In this document: positions 50,062 to 59,385 of the stretch, piece by piece
Layout of the letters: each line of letters begins with the position of its first letter
Position numbering within the stretch: the first letter of the stretch is position 1
From: Bacillota bacterium
GTDB taxonomy: Bacteria; Bacillota; Clostridia; Christensenellales; SZUA-584
Direction of reading: 5' to 3'
Length of the DNA: 64,000 nucleotides
Assembly (NCBI GenBank): GCA_023410595.1
Contig: JAEYPO010000032.1
Span: 8,213-72,212 of the forward strand
Notes under the pieces: model-generated
Told to the model about the DNA's origin: nothing
Databases searched by the model: none
The model's input: the letters and a program-made list of their open reading frames with translations, nothing else
Program-made: the position numbers and the translations under genes

Positions 50062-51870
50062 TTACTTGCTTGCCTTCGCCCTGTCGCCCTTGTCGAGTAT
50101 CGCCTTTCTAAGGCGTATGCTCTTGGGCGTCACCTCCACAAGTTCGTCTTCCGCTATAAACTCGAGCGACTGCTCTAAGGAGAGCACCGACGGCGGCGTC
50201 AATTTCAGCGCTTCGTCCGAGCCGGACGCGCGCATGTTGGTCATCTGCTTTTTCTTGCAGACGTTTATAACGATGTCCTCAAGCCGGGCATTCTCGCCCA
50301 CTATCATGCCCTCGTATACGTCCACTCCGGGGCCGATGAACAGCCTTCCGCGCTCCTGCGCGTTAAAAAGCCCGTATGTCGTCGTCTCGCCGCGTTCGTG
50401 CGCAACGAGCGACCCCCTTTGGCGTTCGGGTATGTCGCCCGCCCACTCGCGGTAGCCGTTGAATATGTGATTCATTACGCCGTTGCCCTTCGTGTCCGTC
50501 ATAAACTCGCCCGCGTAGCCTATAAGCCCTCTCGCGGGTATGTTGAACTCGAGGCGCGTACTTCCTTCCTCCGACTTCATATCCACCAGCTCGGCCTTTC
50601 TCACGCTGAGCTTTTCCATTACAACGCCGGTGTAGTCGCCCGGTACGTCTATCATCAATAGCTCGTATGGTTCGAGAGTTCTGCCTTCCTCCTCTTTCAG
50701 TATGACACGCGGCCGCGATACGGCGAATTCATACCCCTCGCGCCGCATAGTCTCAATGAGTATCGAGAGGTGCAGCTCGCCCCTGCCCGACACCTTGAAC
50801 GAGTCAGTCGTATCCGTTTCCTCGACGCGCAGGCTTACGTTCGTCTCGAGCTCTCGCATCAGCCGCTCCCGCAGGTTCCTCGACGTTACCCATTTGCCTT
50901 CCTGCCCCGCGAACGGGCTGTTGTTTACCATAAAGTTCATCGACACAGTAGGCTCGTCTATCTTGACAAAAGGCAGCGGCTCTATGTGTTCGGGGTCGCA
51001 CACCGTTTCGCCTATATTCACGTCCGGTATGCCCGCTATCGCTATTATATCGCCCAGCCGGGCGGTTTCCGTCTCGCGGCGCCTGAGCCCCGAAAACTCG
51101 AACAGCTTAGTTATCTTAACGTTTTGCACCCCTCCGTCGTCCTTGCAGAGCACGGCCTGCATGCCCCTTACTGCCGTACCGCGTTCAATGCGGCCTATAG
51201 CTATGCGCCCTAAGTACTCGTCGTAGTCGATATTGGATATAAGGAACCTCAGCGGTCCGTCCGGCTCTCCTTCCGGCGGGGGTATAAACTTAAGTATCGC
51301 GTCGAACAGCGCGGAGATGCCGACTTCTTCTCCCTCCGGGGTCATCGACGCCTTGCCCTCCTTCGCGGACGCATACACTACGGGGAATTCCAATTGGTCG
51401 TCGTCCGCGCCGAGCTCTATGAACAGGTCTATTACTCCGTCCACGACAGCCTCCGGCCTCGCGCCCTGCCTGTCTATCTTGTTTATAACCACCATGACGC
51501 GCTTTTTGAGCCCCAGCGCCTTCTTAAGTACGAAGCGCGTCTGCGGCATGCACCCCTCGAACGCGTCGACGAGCAGCAGCACGCCGTCCACCATAGTGAG
51601 CACGCGCTCGACCTCGCCTCCGAAATCCGCGTGTCCCGGCGTATCTACTATATTTATCTTTGTGCCTTTATAATTGACAGCAGTGTTCTTCGCCAGTATC
51701 GTTATACCGCGCTCCTGCTCCAGATCCTCGCTGTCCATGACGCGCTCGCGCACGACCTCGTTCGTACGGAACGTGCCCGACTGCCTCAGCATCTGGTCTA
51801 CAAGCGTCGTCTTACCGTGGTCGACATGCGCGACTATTGCTATGTTTCTTATGCTTTCCTGCTTTTGCAT
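50062..51870 (-). CDS. typA: Ribosome-associated GTPase TypA/BipA
   Basis: A 602-residue translational GTPase. G motifs are AHVDHGKTTLVDQ, GITI, DTPGHADFGGEVER and NKIDR. The C-terminal TypA-specific domain includes RGLIGYAGEFMTDTKGNGVMNH and the LRKAILDK tail. TypA helps ribosome assembly and stress growth. It stands alone with its terminator on the minus strand. AAGAGGAG precedes the ATG at 51870. Confidence 0.96.
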   Translation of the reverse strand: MQKQESIRNIAIVAHVDHGKTTLVDQMLRQSGTFRTNEVVRERVMDSEDLEQERGITILAKNTAVNYKGTKINIVDTPGHADFGGEVERVLTMVDGVLLLVDAFEGCMPQTRFVLKKALGLKKRVMVVINKIDRQGARPEAVVDGVIDLFIELGADDDQLEFPVVYASAKEGKASMTPEGEEVGISALFDAILKFIPPPEGEPDGPLRFLISNIDYDEYLGRIAIGRIERGTAVRGMQAVLCKDDGGVQNVKITKLFEFSGLRRRETETARLGDIIAIAGIPDVNIGETVCDPEHIEPLPFVKIDEPTVSMNFMVNNSPFAGQEGKWVTSRNLRERLMRELETNVSLRVEETDTTDSFKVSGRGELHLSILIETMRREGYEFAVSRPRVILKEEEGRTLEPYELLMIDVPGDYTGVVMEKLSVRKAELVDMKSEEGSTRLEFNIPARGLIGYAGEFMTDTKGNGVMNHIFNGYREWAGDIPERQRGSLVAHERGETTTYGLFNAQERGRLFIGPGVDVYEGMIVGENARLEDIVINVCKKKQMTNMRASGSDEALKLTPPSVLSLEQSLEFIAEDELVEVTPKSIRLRKAILDKGDRAKASK

Positions 51871-51986
51871 ATACTCCTCTTTCTATTTTTTAGCCGAACA
51901 CGATTATATGCTTTTATAGCGAGGAATACAAGATTTTTTATAAACGGGCTGCCATAAAGTGCGAATCGGCTGCAAATAGAAGCGTT

Positions 51987-52478
51987 TTATTTTACAGCCC
52001 CGTTGATATGCACGAATCTTATGCCTTTAAAATCGAACGCCGACAGCGGTTTGTCTATGCTGTCATACGTGTGCGTGCAGACGAGTATGTTACTAAGCGA
52101 GGGCGGGTCTCCGACGGACGTTATTAGCTGCGAGTGGTAATACGCGCTGCCGTCCCAGAACTGCGATATGTCCCCCGGCTGCATCTCCCTCATGCCGGCT
52201 TCAACTCCCGACGGGCCTATGCCCGTTTTGCGCACCAGAAAGTTGTAAAGATAAGGCACGCCCGTCCACGACGGCGAGCGGTTGTTCGCGCTGACATAAT
52301 ACCAGCCGAAAGTCGGCTTGTAATTCATCACGCCGCTGCCCGCGTATATGCACTGCGAGACGAAGTTAGTACAGTCCCCGCCCAGCTGACTGAAGTCGTA
52401 GTAAGCCGGGTTGCGCGCCATCGCCCATTTTCTGGCGTACGCGACCGCCGCGCCTCGGTCGTAGGTATCAACCGGCAT
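51987..52478 (-). CDS. Amidase-domain protein (Amidase_6 type)
   Basis: A 163-residue protein. It has Y-D-R-G-A-A-V-A-Y-A-R near the start and DCTNFVSQCIYAG with the presumed nucleophile cysteine, then PGDISQFWDGS and YYHSQLITSV with a histidine. This matches the putative amidase domain found in Bacillota, related to NlpC/P60 and CHAP. There is no signal peptide at this start, so the protein may be cytoplasmic or spore-bound, or an upstream exon-like part is missing. GGAGGGTGTT precedes the ATG. Confidence 0.82.
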   Translation of the reverse strand: MPVDTYDRGAAVAYARKWAMARNPAYYDFSQLGGDCTNFVSQCIYAGSGVMNYKPTFGWYYVSANNRSPSWTGVPYLYNFLVRKTGIGPSGVEAGMREMQPGDISQFWDGSAYYHSQLITSVGDPPSLSNILVCTHTYDSIDKPLSAFDFKGIRFVHINGAVK

Positions 52479-52532
52479 AAAAACACCCTCCGCATTTATG
52501 ATACGAAGGGCTTAGTGGTTTTGTGAAAAACT

Positions 52533-53951
52533 CTAATTCTGTTCCATAAACTCCTTGAGCAGCGCCACACTGTTCCTGATAATATCGGGCTCGAGATGGC
52601 CGTACCCTATGAGCAGCTTATCCGCATGCCGCCCCTTTTGTATGCAGTGCTGCTCCACCGTCGCTATGCGTATGCCCTGCTGCGCCGCCCTGTTCGTAAA
52701 GTCCTCGTTAAATTCGCGGCCGGAGAATTCCGCCGCGAGATGCAGCCCCGCTGAGTCGCCCCACGGACGCCACCCAGCGCCGAACGCTTCCGTAAGGCTG
52801 CACTGAAGCGCCTGCCGCCGCTCGCCGTAAAGTCTGCGCATGCGCTGTATATGCCTGTCAAGCTTGCGTGTCTTAAAAAATTCTACGAGAGCGTACTGTT
52901 CGTAAGGCGGGTTCTGTATGTCCATACGCATGCGAAGAGTACGCCATTGTTTGTGAAACGCGCGGGGCAGTATAACGTAACCTATGCGCAGAGCCGGAAA
53001 CAGCGTCTTGCTGAGCGTCCCCACGTATATTACCCTTGAAGGGTCCAGAGAATACACCGGCGTTACCGGATCGCCCGTATACCGGAACTCGCTGTCGTAA
53101 TCGTCCTCAATAATATAAGCGTCGCGCTCTCTAGCAAAGCGTATCAGCTCTGCCCGCCGCCGAGCGGGCAGTATGCCGCCCAGCGGGAACTGGTGAGAGG
53201 GAGTCACATACACCGCAGCCGCCGTATCGCGCAGCAGCTCAGTGCACATGCCGTGCTCATCGGCGGGTACGGGGATCACGTCGTATCCCCTGCCGGAAAA
53301 CATCTGCCTCATTACGCTGTGGCACGGGTCTTCCACCTGTATACGTTTAATGGGTTCAAGCAGCTCCGCCGCAAGGTGCAGCGCGTGCGTAGCGCCCGCC
53401 GTTATGAATATATCGCCCGCGTCCGCTATTATGCCGCGGCTCCTGAAAAGCCACGACGCTATCTGCGCGCGCAGCTCATAAAGTCCCTGCTGGCCCGTAT
53501 ACCCTAGCGCCGATGTGGGACAGCCTATTATGCCCTCGCGCAGCGACTGCTCGAATGCGCGCTTTGGAAAAGCGCCCAGGTCCGGCTGCCCTGTTTTGAA
53601 ATCCGCCCGCCATACGCGCCCGGGCCGCTCGCCCCGCGGCTCGTTTTTTGCAGGCAGTCCCTGATCATTACCCCCGAAAGTCTCACAGCTCTTTGGGGAC
53701 CCCATGTCAATGCCATGCTTAACCCTCGTGACCGCTCCCTGCCTGCTTTTAAGATACCCTTCCGCGATAAGCATATCGTACGCTTCGCAGACGGTGTTGC
53801 GCGAAACGCCCAGCGCCTGTGCCAGAGAGCGCGTGGAGGGCAGCGCTTCCCCGCCTTTGAGCCGTCCGTTTATCATGCTGTCCTTAAGCGACTTGAATAT
53901 TTGGCGCTTTATGGAAAGGCCGCCGCTTTTGTCAATTGTTATCCCCAGCAT
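52533..53951 (-). CDS. MocR/PdxR-type GntR regulator with aminotransferase domain
   Basis: A 472-residue protein. An N-terminal GntR winged helix (about 10-75, LPSTRSLAQALGVSRNTVCEAYDMLIAEGYL) is followed by a fold-type-I aminotransferase domain (about 115-470), with GYTGQQGLYELR, DDYDSEFRY and the PLP lysine in VGTLSKTLFPALRIGY. MocR proteins sense PLP or amino compounds. The linker carries MGSPKSCETFGGN from repeat R4. It faces an EamA exporter, a usual target. ATG at 53951 follows GGAGG. Confidence 0.92.
   Translation of the reverse strand: MLGITIDKSGGLSIKRQIFKSLKDSMINGRLKGGEALPSTRSLAQALGVSRNTVCEAYDMLIAEGYLKSRQGAVTRVKHGIDMGSPKSCETFGGNDQGLPAKNEPRGERPGRVWRADFKTGQPDLGAFPKRAFEQSLREGIIGCPTSALGYTGQQGLYELRAQIASWLFRSRGIIADAGDIFITAGATHALHLAAELLEPIKRIQVEDPCHSVMRQMFSGRGYDVIPVPADEHGMCTELLRDTAAAVYVTPSHQFPLGGILPARRRAELIRFARERDAYIIEDDYDSEFRYTGDPVTPVYSLDPSRVIYVGTLSKTLFPALRIGYVILPRAFHKQWRTLRMRMDIQNPPYEQYALVEFFKTRKLDRHIQRMRRLYGERRQALQCSLTEAFGAGWRPWGDSAGLHLAAEFSGREFNEDFTNRAAQQGIRIATVEQHCIQKGRHADKLLIGYGHLEPDIIRNSVALLKEFMEQN
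53670..53705 (+). repeat. Short dispersed repeat, copy R4, inside the MocR linker
   Basis: CCCCCGAAAGTCTCACAGCT then CTTTGGGGACCCCAT. It is close to R3 read on the opposite strand. It keeps the reading frame of the regulator and encodes the linker residues around GSPKSCETFGG. Confidence 0.8.
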
Positions 53952-54025
53952 ACATTCCTCCAACTGGTCTGCTTAATTTACATTGATTCTGGCTCTTTTA
54001 CCAATCCAGTTGCCGCGCTAAAATT

Positions 54026-54041
54026 ATACCGCGAAATACCG
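54026..54041. promoter_or_regulatory. Candidate MocR operator
   Basis: Direct repeats ATACCG at 54026-54031 and 54036-54041, spaced by one helical turn (10 bp). They overlap the -10 region TATAAT of the regulator (minus strand, 54028-54023) in the 126-bp divergent gap. Direct repeats are typical for MocR operators. Confidence 0.4.
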
Positions 54042-54077
54042 TATTTGGAAATAACGTTTTGGAGTGTATATGGCAAT

Positions 54078-54998
54078 ATGATTAAAGGCATGCTCTTTCT
54101 TTTTGGCGCGTTTACTCTGGCAGGCACGTCCGTCATTTCAGCGCGGCTGTTGTCGGGCAGGCTCGGCACGTTTACCATAACGACGCTCAGCCTTGCCTTT
54201 GCGCTGCTGCTGTTGCTGCCGCTTAGTTGGGGACGGCTTGGCGCCGCAGTGCGCGGCATGTCGACGGGCGAAAAACTGCGGATAGCGCTGCAGGCGCTGT
54301 TCGGCATATTTTTGTTCCGCATGTTTTTATTAAGCGGCCTTGCCCGTACGACAACGGCCGAGGCGGGCATACTCACGGGGGCGACGCCCGCGCTTACCGC
54401 GATACTTGCCGTCGCGCTGCTTAAAGAACGGGTCCGTATCAAAAACATTGCGGGCATAGCGGGCACGGTCTGCGGCGTACTGCTCATACAGGGCGCTCTC
54501 CGGGGCGGCCTTGACTCCTCCCATTTCTGGGGAAACATTCTGGTGCTGTGCGCCGCCGCCAGCGAGTCGACATTCAACATATTCTCCCGCGTCTCCGCCT
54601 TAAAGTCGGGGCAGCGGCAGACGGACCCCATTGTCATAACCGCGCTCGTCTCTGCCGCCGCGCTTTTGATGTGCCTCGTCCCCGCGCTGTTCGAACACCC
54701 GCTTAAGAGCATACCCGCTCTCGGCCTTAAAGAATGGCTGTCGCTCGTATGGTACGGCGCCGCCGCGACTGCGCTCGCATTTATCTGCTGGTACTCAGGC
54801 ATACGCCGGTGCGGAGCGTTTGCCGCCGCCGCGTTTTCCGGCATGATGCCGCTCGTTTCCCTGCTTTTATCAGTAGCGCTGTTGGGCGAAAAGCCCGAAT
54901 GGCATCAGTGGCTGGGCGGGCTTTTAATCGTATTCGGCATGGTGCTGACAGGAGCGGGAGGAGAAAAGCAAAAACGGCTCAAAGCCGTACTGCCTTGA
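54078..54998 (+). CDS. EamA/DMT family exporter
   Basis: A 306-residue membrane protein with ten helices in two EamA halves (about 1-145 and 155-300). The second half includes SLVWYGAAATALAFICWY and ALLGEKPEWHQWLGGLLIVFG, typical of EamA. Such proteins export amino acids or related metabolites. ATG at 54078 was chosen because upstream in-frame sequence belongs to the intergenic region. The ribosome site is weak. It is divergent from the MocR regulator, which likely controls it. It ends 9 bp before the sbcC stop. Confidence 0.88.
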   Translation: MIKGMLFLFGAFTLAGTSVISARLLSGRLGTFTITTLSLAFALLLLLPLSWGRLGAAVRGMSTGEKLRIALQALFGIFLFRMFLLSGLARTTTAEAGILTGATPALTAILAVALLKERVRIKNIAGIAGTVCGVLLIQGALRGGLDSSHFWGNILVLCAAASESTFNIFSRVSALKSGQRQTDPIVITALVSAAALLMCLVPALFEHPLKSIPALGLKEWLSLVWYGAAATALAFICWYSGIRRCGAFAAAAFSGMMPLVSLLLSVALLGEKPEWHQWLGGLLIVFGMVLTGAGGEKQKRLKAVLP

Positions 54999-55006
54999 CA
55001 CAATTC

Positions 55007-57955
55007 CTACTCCCCCGCTGCCTTAACCCCCGGCCCAGAGAGCGTGCTTCTTCCGCCCGAGAGCTTTTTTACCTCTATCTGCGTGTCAATGCGCTCTTTG
55101 AGCGCCGCGACGTGAGATATGACGCCCACGAGCTTGCCTTCCCTGTTGCCCAGCGACGATAATGTCTGCAGCGCGGCCTCCAGGTAGTCGTCGTCCAGCG
55201 AGGCGAACCCCTCGTCAATGAACAGTGAGTCTATCCTCGTCCTGCCCGACGACATCTCCGACATGCCCAGGGCAAGCGCCAGCGACACGAGAAAGCTCTC
55301 GCCGCCCGAAAGGTTGGATACCGGCCGCCTGTCGCCCGCCTGATAGTTGTCGACTATGGCAAGCTCCAATGGTTTGGCGGCGTTGCCGGTGTCGCGCACG
55401 AGCGCGTACCTGTCCGTCATGCGTCCTAGGCAGTTATTAGCATACTTAAGCAGCACCTCGAATGTAAACCCTTGGGCCATGCGGCTGAACTTTATGCCGT
55501 CTGCCGAGCCTATGAGAGCGTTAAGCCTGTCCCACTTTTCGCAAACCCGCCCCTGCTTTTTCGCGCTGCTGTTGAGCGCGCCAAGCTCCTTAATATTCCG
55601 CGCGTTGTCGGAAAGCATCTGTCTTACGGCGCCCTGCCTCGACGTTTCTTCAGATGACAGATCGCTTAATAAATCGATGATATCCCCGAATTTATCAGTA
55701 CATTCTGCGGCGTTTTCCGTAAGCCGCGCCGCGGTTTCGCAAAATCTTTCAAAAAGAGCCCCCACCCCTTCGTCGGGCGACCGCGGCATACCCTGCACTT
55801 CCAGCAGGCTTAGCCTTGAGTCCGCGTAGGCTATGTCGAGCACGCGGCCTTCGCTTGTGATAAGCTCCTTTACCCGCGCGATATCCGCCTTGTTCTGCTC
55901 GCAGGCGCGCCCCGCGCTCTCTTTTAGCTCGCGGCACGTTTCCTTTTTGCCCTGCGCGCCTTCAAGAAGCTTCTTTGCCTTTTCCTCCTCAAAGTCCGCG
56001 TCGCTTTCGCCGAACAGCGCTATGCGCTTTTCACTGTACTGCGCTGAAAGCTTTTCCGCCGCCTCACTTTCTTTTCGCTTGTCTGCCGCCTCGGCCTCAT
56101 ATTCCGCTATTGCCCGCTTCGCGGCGTTCACCGTAGCAAGGTCTCTGTCCACGTCGCCGAGCTTTGCGGTCATGCGCGTTACGTTGTCCTTCGCGGCGCT
56201 TAGTTTGCCTAAAAGGCCCGTGTATTCACGCACCGTCTTCTCCGCCGCCGCGAGTTCGCTTTTGGCCTGTACCGCGGTCAACTCGTCGCCTATGTCTGCC
56301 CCCAGCGCGCTAAGCTCCTGTTCGCATTGCTGCATCAGCTGAGTCTTTTCGTTTATCGCTTTTTCCATCTCCGCTATCGATACGCCGCACGCGGCAAGCT
56401 CTCTCTGCGCCTCCCTTACGCGGCCCGATATGTCGGCCTTTTTTTTTGCGGCTTCCTCAAGGAACTCAGAGTCAAAAGGCTTGCCTGCGTACGGGTGTTC
56501 CTCCGCGCCGCATAAAGGGCAGGGCTTTCCGTGTTCGAGCTTTCTGCGTTCCTCGCCGAACTTCTCCCCGAGCTTAGCGTAAACGAGCCTTTCTTCCGCA
56601 GTCTTCTCCCGCGCTTCCAGACCGGAGAACGCGATTTTAAGCTCTTCATGCTTTTTGCTTTGCGCCCCAAGCTCTTCCCTCTTCTGCTTTACCGCTTCCC
56701 GCGCTTCCGCCAAAGCAACGTATATTTTCAGCGCGTCCGCTCTTTTGTGCCAGTACGCTTCGTCCTTTCCACGGAGCGCCGCGTCTATCTCACCGCGCAC
56801 CCGCTTTTCCGCGGATAAGGCTCCGTCAAGCTCCGCCTTCGCGCCCGCGCGGAGTTCAGCGCCTATATCCTCCGTCTCATAAAGGCGCCTCATTTCCTCG
56901 TTGCCCGCGCCCGGCACGTACTTTTTAAACACGCCTAATATTCCGCGCTTCTGCGCGCCTGTTTTCTCCGTGTTCGCCGCAATCTCCACGGCAAGGCGCC
57001 CTATGTCCTTTTTCTGCGCCGCCATATGATTGTCAAGCTCCCGCACGGTTTTCAGCGTCTTTTGCAGTGCGTCGAGCGCCTCTCTCGCCTCGCTCTCCTC
57101 GCGCGCCGCCTGCTCAAAAAGCTTTGTCTGCTCGCCGTACCGCCGCGCTAATATGGGCTCGCTTTCGTTATACCCTTCAAGCTCCCCGCGGTATTTTCTT
57201 ATGTTGTCCGCCGCCAGACGGCACTCAGTAAAGCGCTCGCGAAGCTTGTTATGTTGCGATATAGACGCGCCAAGGTTTCCCGCCTCGTCTTCATATGCTT
57301 CTTTCTGCTCTTCGTCCAGCACTTTAAGCGCCTGTTTCCTTGCCTCTATATCGTTAAGCGCCGCCCGCTCCCGCTTCGCCCGCTCGTACACGGCGGCCGA
57401 TATGTCGCGGTATATGTTCATGTCGGATATCTTCTCGAGTATCGCCGCGCGCTCGTTGGAGTCCGCCTTCAAAAACTCGGCGAACCTGAACTGCGCGAGC
57501 ATTATTGAGCGCGTGAACTGACTGTAGTTAAGCCCCGTTATCTCTACAATCTTTTCATTTGCGTCCTTTATCATGGACGCCGTTATGCTCCATTTTCCTT
57601 CCGCACCGTACTCCCAAATCTCTCTCTTCACCTGCCGGAACGGTTTTTCGCCCTTTGCGCGATGGTGCGAGAACGTAGCCTTATACCGCTTGCCGCGCGA
57701 TGTGAATACCGCTTCGGCGGCGCAATCCTGGCAGTTCTTTGTCATTATCTCGTCCTGCGTCTCGCTTATGGTTTCTATCCTCGGCGTCTTGCCGTACAGC
57801 GCAAGGCAGACCGCGTCGAGCACCGTCGTCTTGCCCGCGCCCGACGGCCCGACTATGGCGAACAGCCCTTCCGAGTACCGGCTGTCCGTAAAATCTATCT
57901 CGTACGTTCCCGCGAGAGAGTTTATATTCTTTATCACGACGCTCTCTATGCGCAT
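55007..57955 (-). CDS. sbcC: Exonuclease SbcCD, subunit C (Rad50-like)
   Basis: A 982-residue SMC-like ATPase of the MRN/SbcCD nuclease. Walker A GPSGAGKTT is near residue 36. Two long coiled coils flank the zinc hook CPLCGAEEHP in the middle. The C-terminal ABC part has the signature LSGGESFLVSLALAL and Walker B LFIDEGFASLD. It processes hairpins and double-strand ends. Its ATG overlaps the sbcD stop (TGATG). AGGAGG lies in the sbcD end. Normal length is about 1000 residues. Confidence 0.95.
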   Translation of the reverse strand: MRIESVVIKNINSLAGTYEIDFTDSRYSEGLFAIVGPSGAGKTTVLDAVCLALYGKTPRIETISETQDEIMTKNCQDCAAEAVFTSRGKRYKATFSHHRAKGEKPFRQVKREIWEYGAEGKWSITASMIKDANEKIVEITGLNYSQFTRSIMLAQFRFAEFLKADSNERAAILEKISDMNIYRDISAAVYERAKRERAALNDIEARKQALKVLDEEQKEAYEDEAGNLGASISQHNKLRERFTECRLAADNIRKYRGELEGYNESEPILARRYGEQTKLFEQAAREESEAREALDALQKTLKTVRELDNHMAAQKKDIGRLAVEIAANTEKTGAQKRGILGVFKKYVPGAGNEEMRRLYETEDIGAELRAGAKAELDGALSAEKRVRGEIDAALRGKDEAYWHKRADALKIYVALAEAREAVKQKREELGAQSKKHEELKIAFSGLEAREKTAEERLVYAKLGEKFGEERRKLEHGKPCPLCGAEEHPYAGKPFDSEFLEEAAKKKADISGRVREAQRELAACGVSIAEMEKAINEKTQLMQQCEQELSALGADIGDELTAVQAKSELAAAEKTVREYTGLLGKLSAAKDNVTRMTAKLGDVDRDLATVNAAKRAIAEYEAEAADKRKESEAAEKLSAQYSEKRIALFGESDADFEEEKAKKLLEGAQGKKETCRELKESAGRACEQNKADIARVKELITSEGRVLDIAYADSRLSLLEVQGMPRSPDEGVGALFERFCETAARLTENAAECTDKFGDIIDLLSDLSSEETSRQGAVRQMLSDNARNIKELGALNSSAKKQGRVCEKWDRLNALIGSADGIKFSRMAQGFTFEVLLKYANNCLGRMTDRYALVRDTGNAAKPLELAIVDNYQAGDRRPVSNLSGGESFLVSLALALGMSEMSSGRTRIDSLFIDEGFASLDDDYLEAALQTLSSLGNREGKLVGVISHVAALKERIDTQIEVKKLSGGRSTLSGPGVKAAGE

Positions 57956-59148
57956 CAGACAGCCTCCTCTATTCCCGCGACTATCTCGTTGAAGCAGTCT
58001 ATCAGCTCTTTTTTGTACTCGTCGCTTATGTTGTTGCCGTCCATGCAGCGCAGGAACACATCCTGCACTTTAAGCGTGTCCAGCGTCTCGCCCGAAGCCG
58101 CTTCGAGTATGCCTGAGAGCACGGCGTCGTTCCTTATGCTTAAAACCTCCGCGCTTTTATCCTTCACCGCCGCGAATATATCGGCCGATAGCGACGGTAT
58201 TATGTCCTTGCCGGTGTAAGTTACCTCCAGCCACACGTTCTCGTCCGCCATTTGCTCAAGCTGCCGTATCAATTCCGCATAATCGCCGCTTATAGCCTTC
58301 ATGCTGCGGAACACGGGCACCTCAACGCGCTGTATGCTCATGGTTTCAGTATCCATCTCAAGCACGTACTTCTTTTTATTGAGCTCCGAAAAGCTCATAT
58401 GCAGCGGCGAGCCGCAGTAGCGTATACGCTCGCTGCCCATTACGCGCTGCTCCCCGTGAATGTGCCCCAGCGCCACATAATCAAACGCGTCGGGGAATAT
58501 ATCGGCGCCCACCTGCCCGAGGCTGCCGACGTAAAGTTCCCTTACGCCGTCTCCCTCCGAGCGCGCCGCGCCCTGCGCAAAAAGATGCCCCGTCGCTATT
58601 ATGGGTATATCCGCTCCCAGCGCTTCTCTTAAGCTTACCGCCTCGGCCGCGACGTCCCTGTAAAACGCCGCCGTCGCCGCGACTATCTTATCGTCCGAGC
58701 TAGTACTGTCGTCCTCCAGCCTCACCATCTCGTTCTTGCGCAGGTAAGGCACGGCGCAGCATATGACCTCGGGCGTACCGTCCTTGCCGTGCATAACTAC
58801 GACATGCCGTTTGGGCTCGGCGGCCAGCCCAATAGTGTATATGTTCAGCCGCTCGAGTATCCCCGCGGGCGCTTCGAGCAGCCCCGCAGAGTCGTGGTTG
58901 CCCGCCACTATCACGACCGTCCTGCAGCACGAGCCGAGCAGCGACGTCAGAAAATCGTAATAAAGCCCCTGAGCGGCGCTTCCCGGGGCGTTCGTGTCAA
59001 AAACGTCGCCCGCGACGATGAGCGCGCCTATGTCTTTTTCCTTTATCTCGGCTGTCAGCCATATGAGGAACTTCTCGTGCTCGTCGTTGCGCTTCCTGCC
59101 GTACAACGCGTGCCCGATATGCCAGTCGGATGTGTGCAGTATTCTCAT
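57955..59148 (-). CDS. sbcD: Exonuclease SbcCD, subunit D (Mre11-like)
   Basis: A 397-residue metallophosphoesterase nuclease subunit. Visible are DWHIGH at the start, GDVFDT, GNHDS, the GHLFAQGA histidine and GHIHGEQ. The C-terminal capping domain follows. ATG at 59148 with CGGAGG upstream is the family start. An in-frame start at 59292 lies beyond the promoter and was rejected. It forms a two-gene unit with sbcC. Confidence 0.95.
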   Translation of the reverse strand: MRILHTSDWHIGHALYGRKRNDEHEKFLIWLTAEIKEKDIGALIVAGDVFDTNAPGSAAQGLYYDFLTSLLGSCCRTVVIVAGNHDSAGLLEAPAGILERLNIYTIGLAAEPKRHVVVMHGKDGTPEVICCAVPYLRKNEMVRLEDDSTSSDDKIVAATAAFYRDVAAEAVSLREALGADIPIIATGHLFAQGAARSEGDGVRELYVGSLGQVGADIFPDAFDYVALGHIHGEQRVMGSERIRYCGSPLHMSFSELNKKKYVLEMDTETMSIQRVEVPVFRSMKAISGDYAELIRQLEQMADENVWLEVTYTGKDIIPSLSADIFAAVKDKSAEVLSIRNDAVLSGILEAASGETLDTLKVQDVFLRCMDGNNISDEYKKELIDCFNEIVAGIEEAV

Positions 59149-59194
59149 GCCTGCCTCCGTGATAATATGAATTACGGTGTTATTGTATAAATAT

Positions 59195-59223
59195 AGTTTA
59201 TCATGCGGGGCAGGCGTTTTCAA
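59195..59223 (-). promoter_or_regulatory. Promoter of sbcDC
   Basis: On the minus strand TTGAAA (59223-59218) and TAAACT (59200-59195) with a 17-bp spacer, 46 bp before the sbcD ATG. Confidence 0.55.
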
Positions 59224-59235
59224 TGAACGGTAATT

Positions 59236-59261
59236 ATAAAAGGCCGCCCCATAGGGCAGCC
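59236..59261 (-). terminator. Terminator of the ECF sigma/anchored protein operon
   Basis: GGCTGCCC and GGGCGGCC pair on the minus strand (one G-U) with a 4-base loop, followed by TTTT. It is 125 bp past the stop of the anchored protein gene. The interval holds degenerate repeat R5. Confidence 0.65.
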
Positions 59262-59346
59262 CCAGTGTGTCAAATAACCCTCCATGTGTCATTCCATCCG
59301 CTTCGTAGTGAGCGCAAGCGCGGAATCTTAAAACAGGCTCACATTA

Positions 59347-59374
59347 CCGCCCCATCAAATCTCACGGCTTGCCG
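59347..59374 (+). repeat. Short dispersed repeat, copy R5 (degenerate)
   Basis: GCCCCATCAAATCTCACGGC then TTGCCG. It keeps the left and middle parts of the repeat but has lost the GGGGACCCC end. Confidence 0.55.
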
Positions 59375-59385
59375 TCTGTCGCTAA

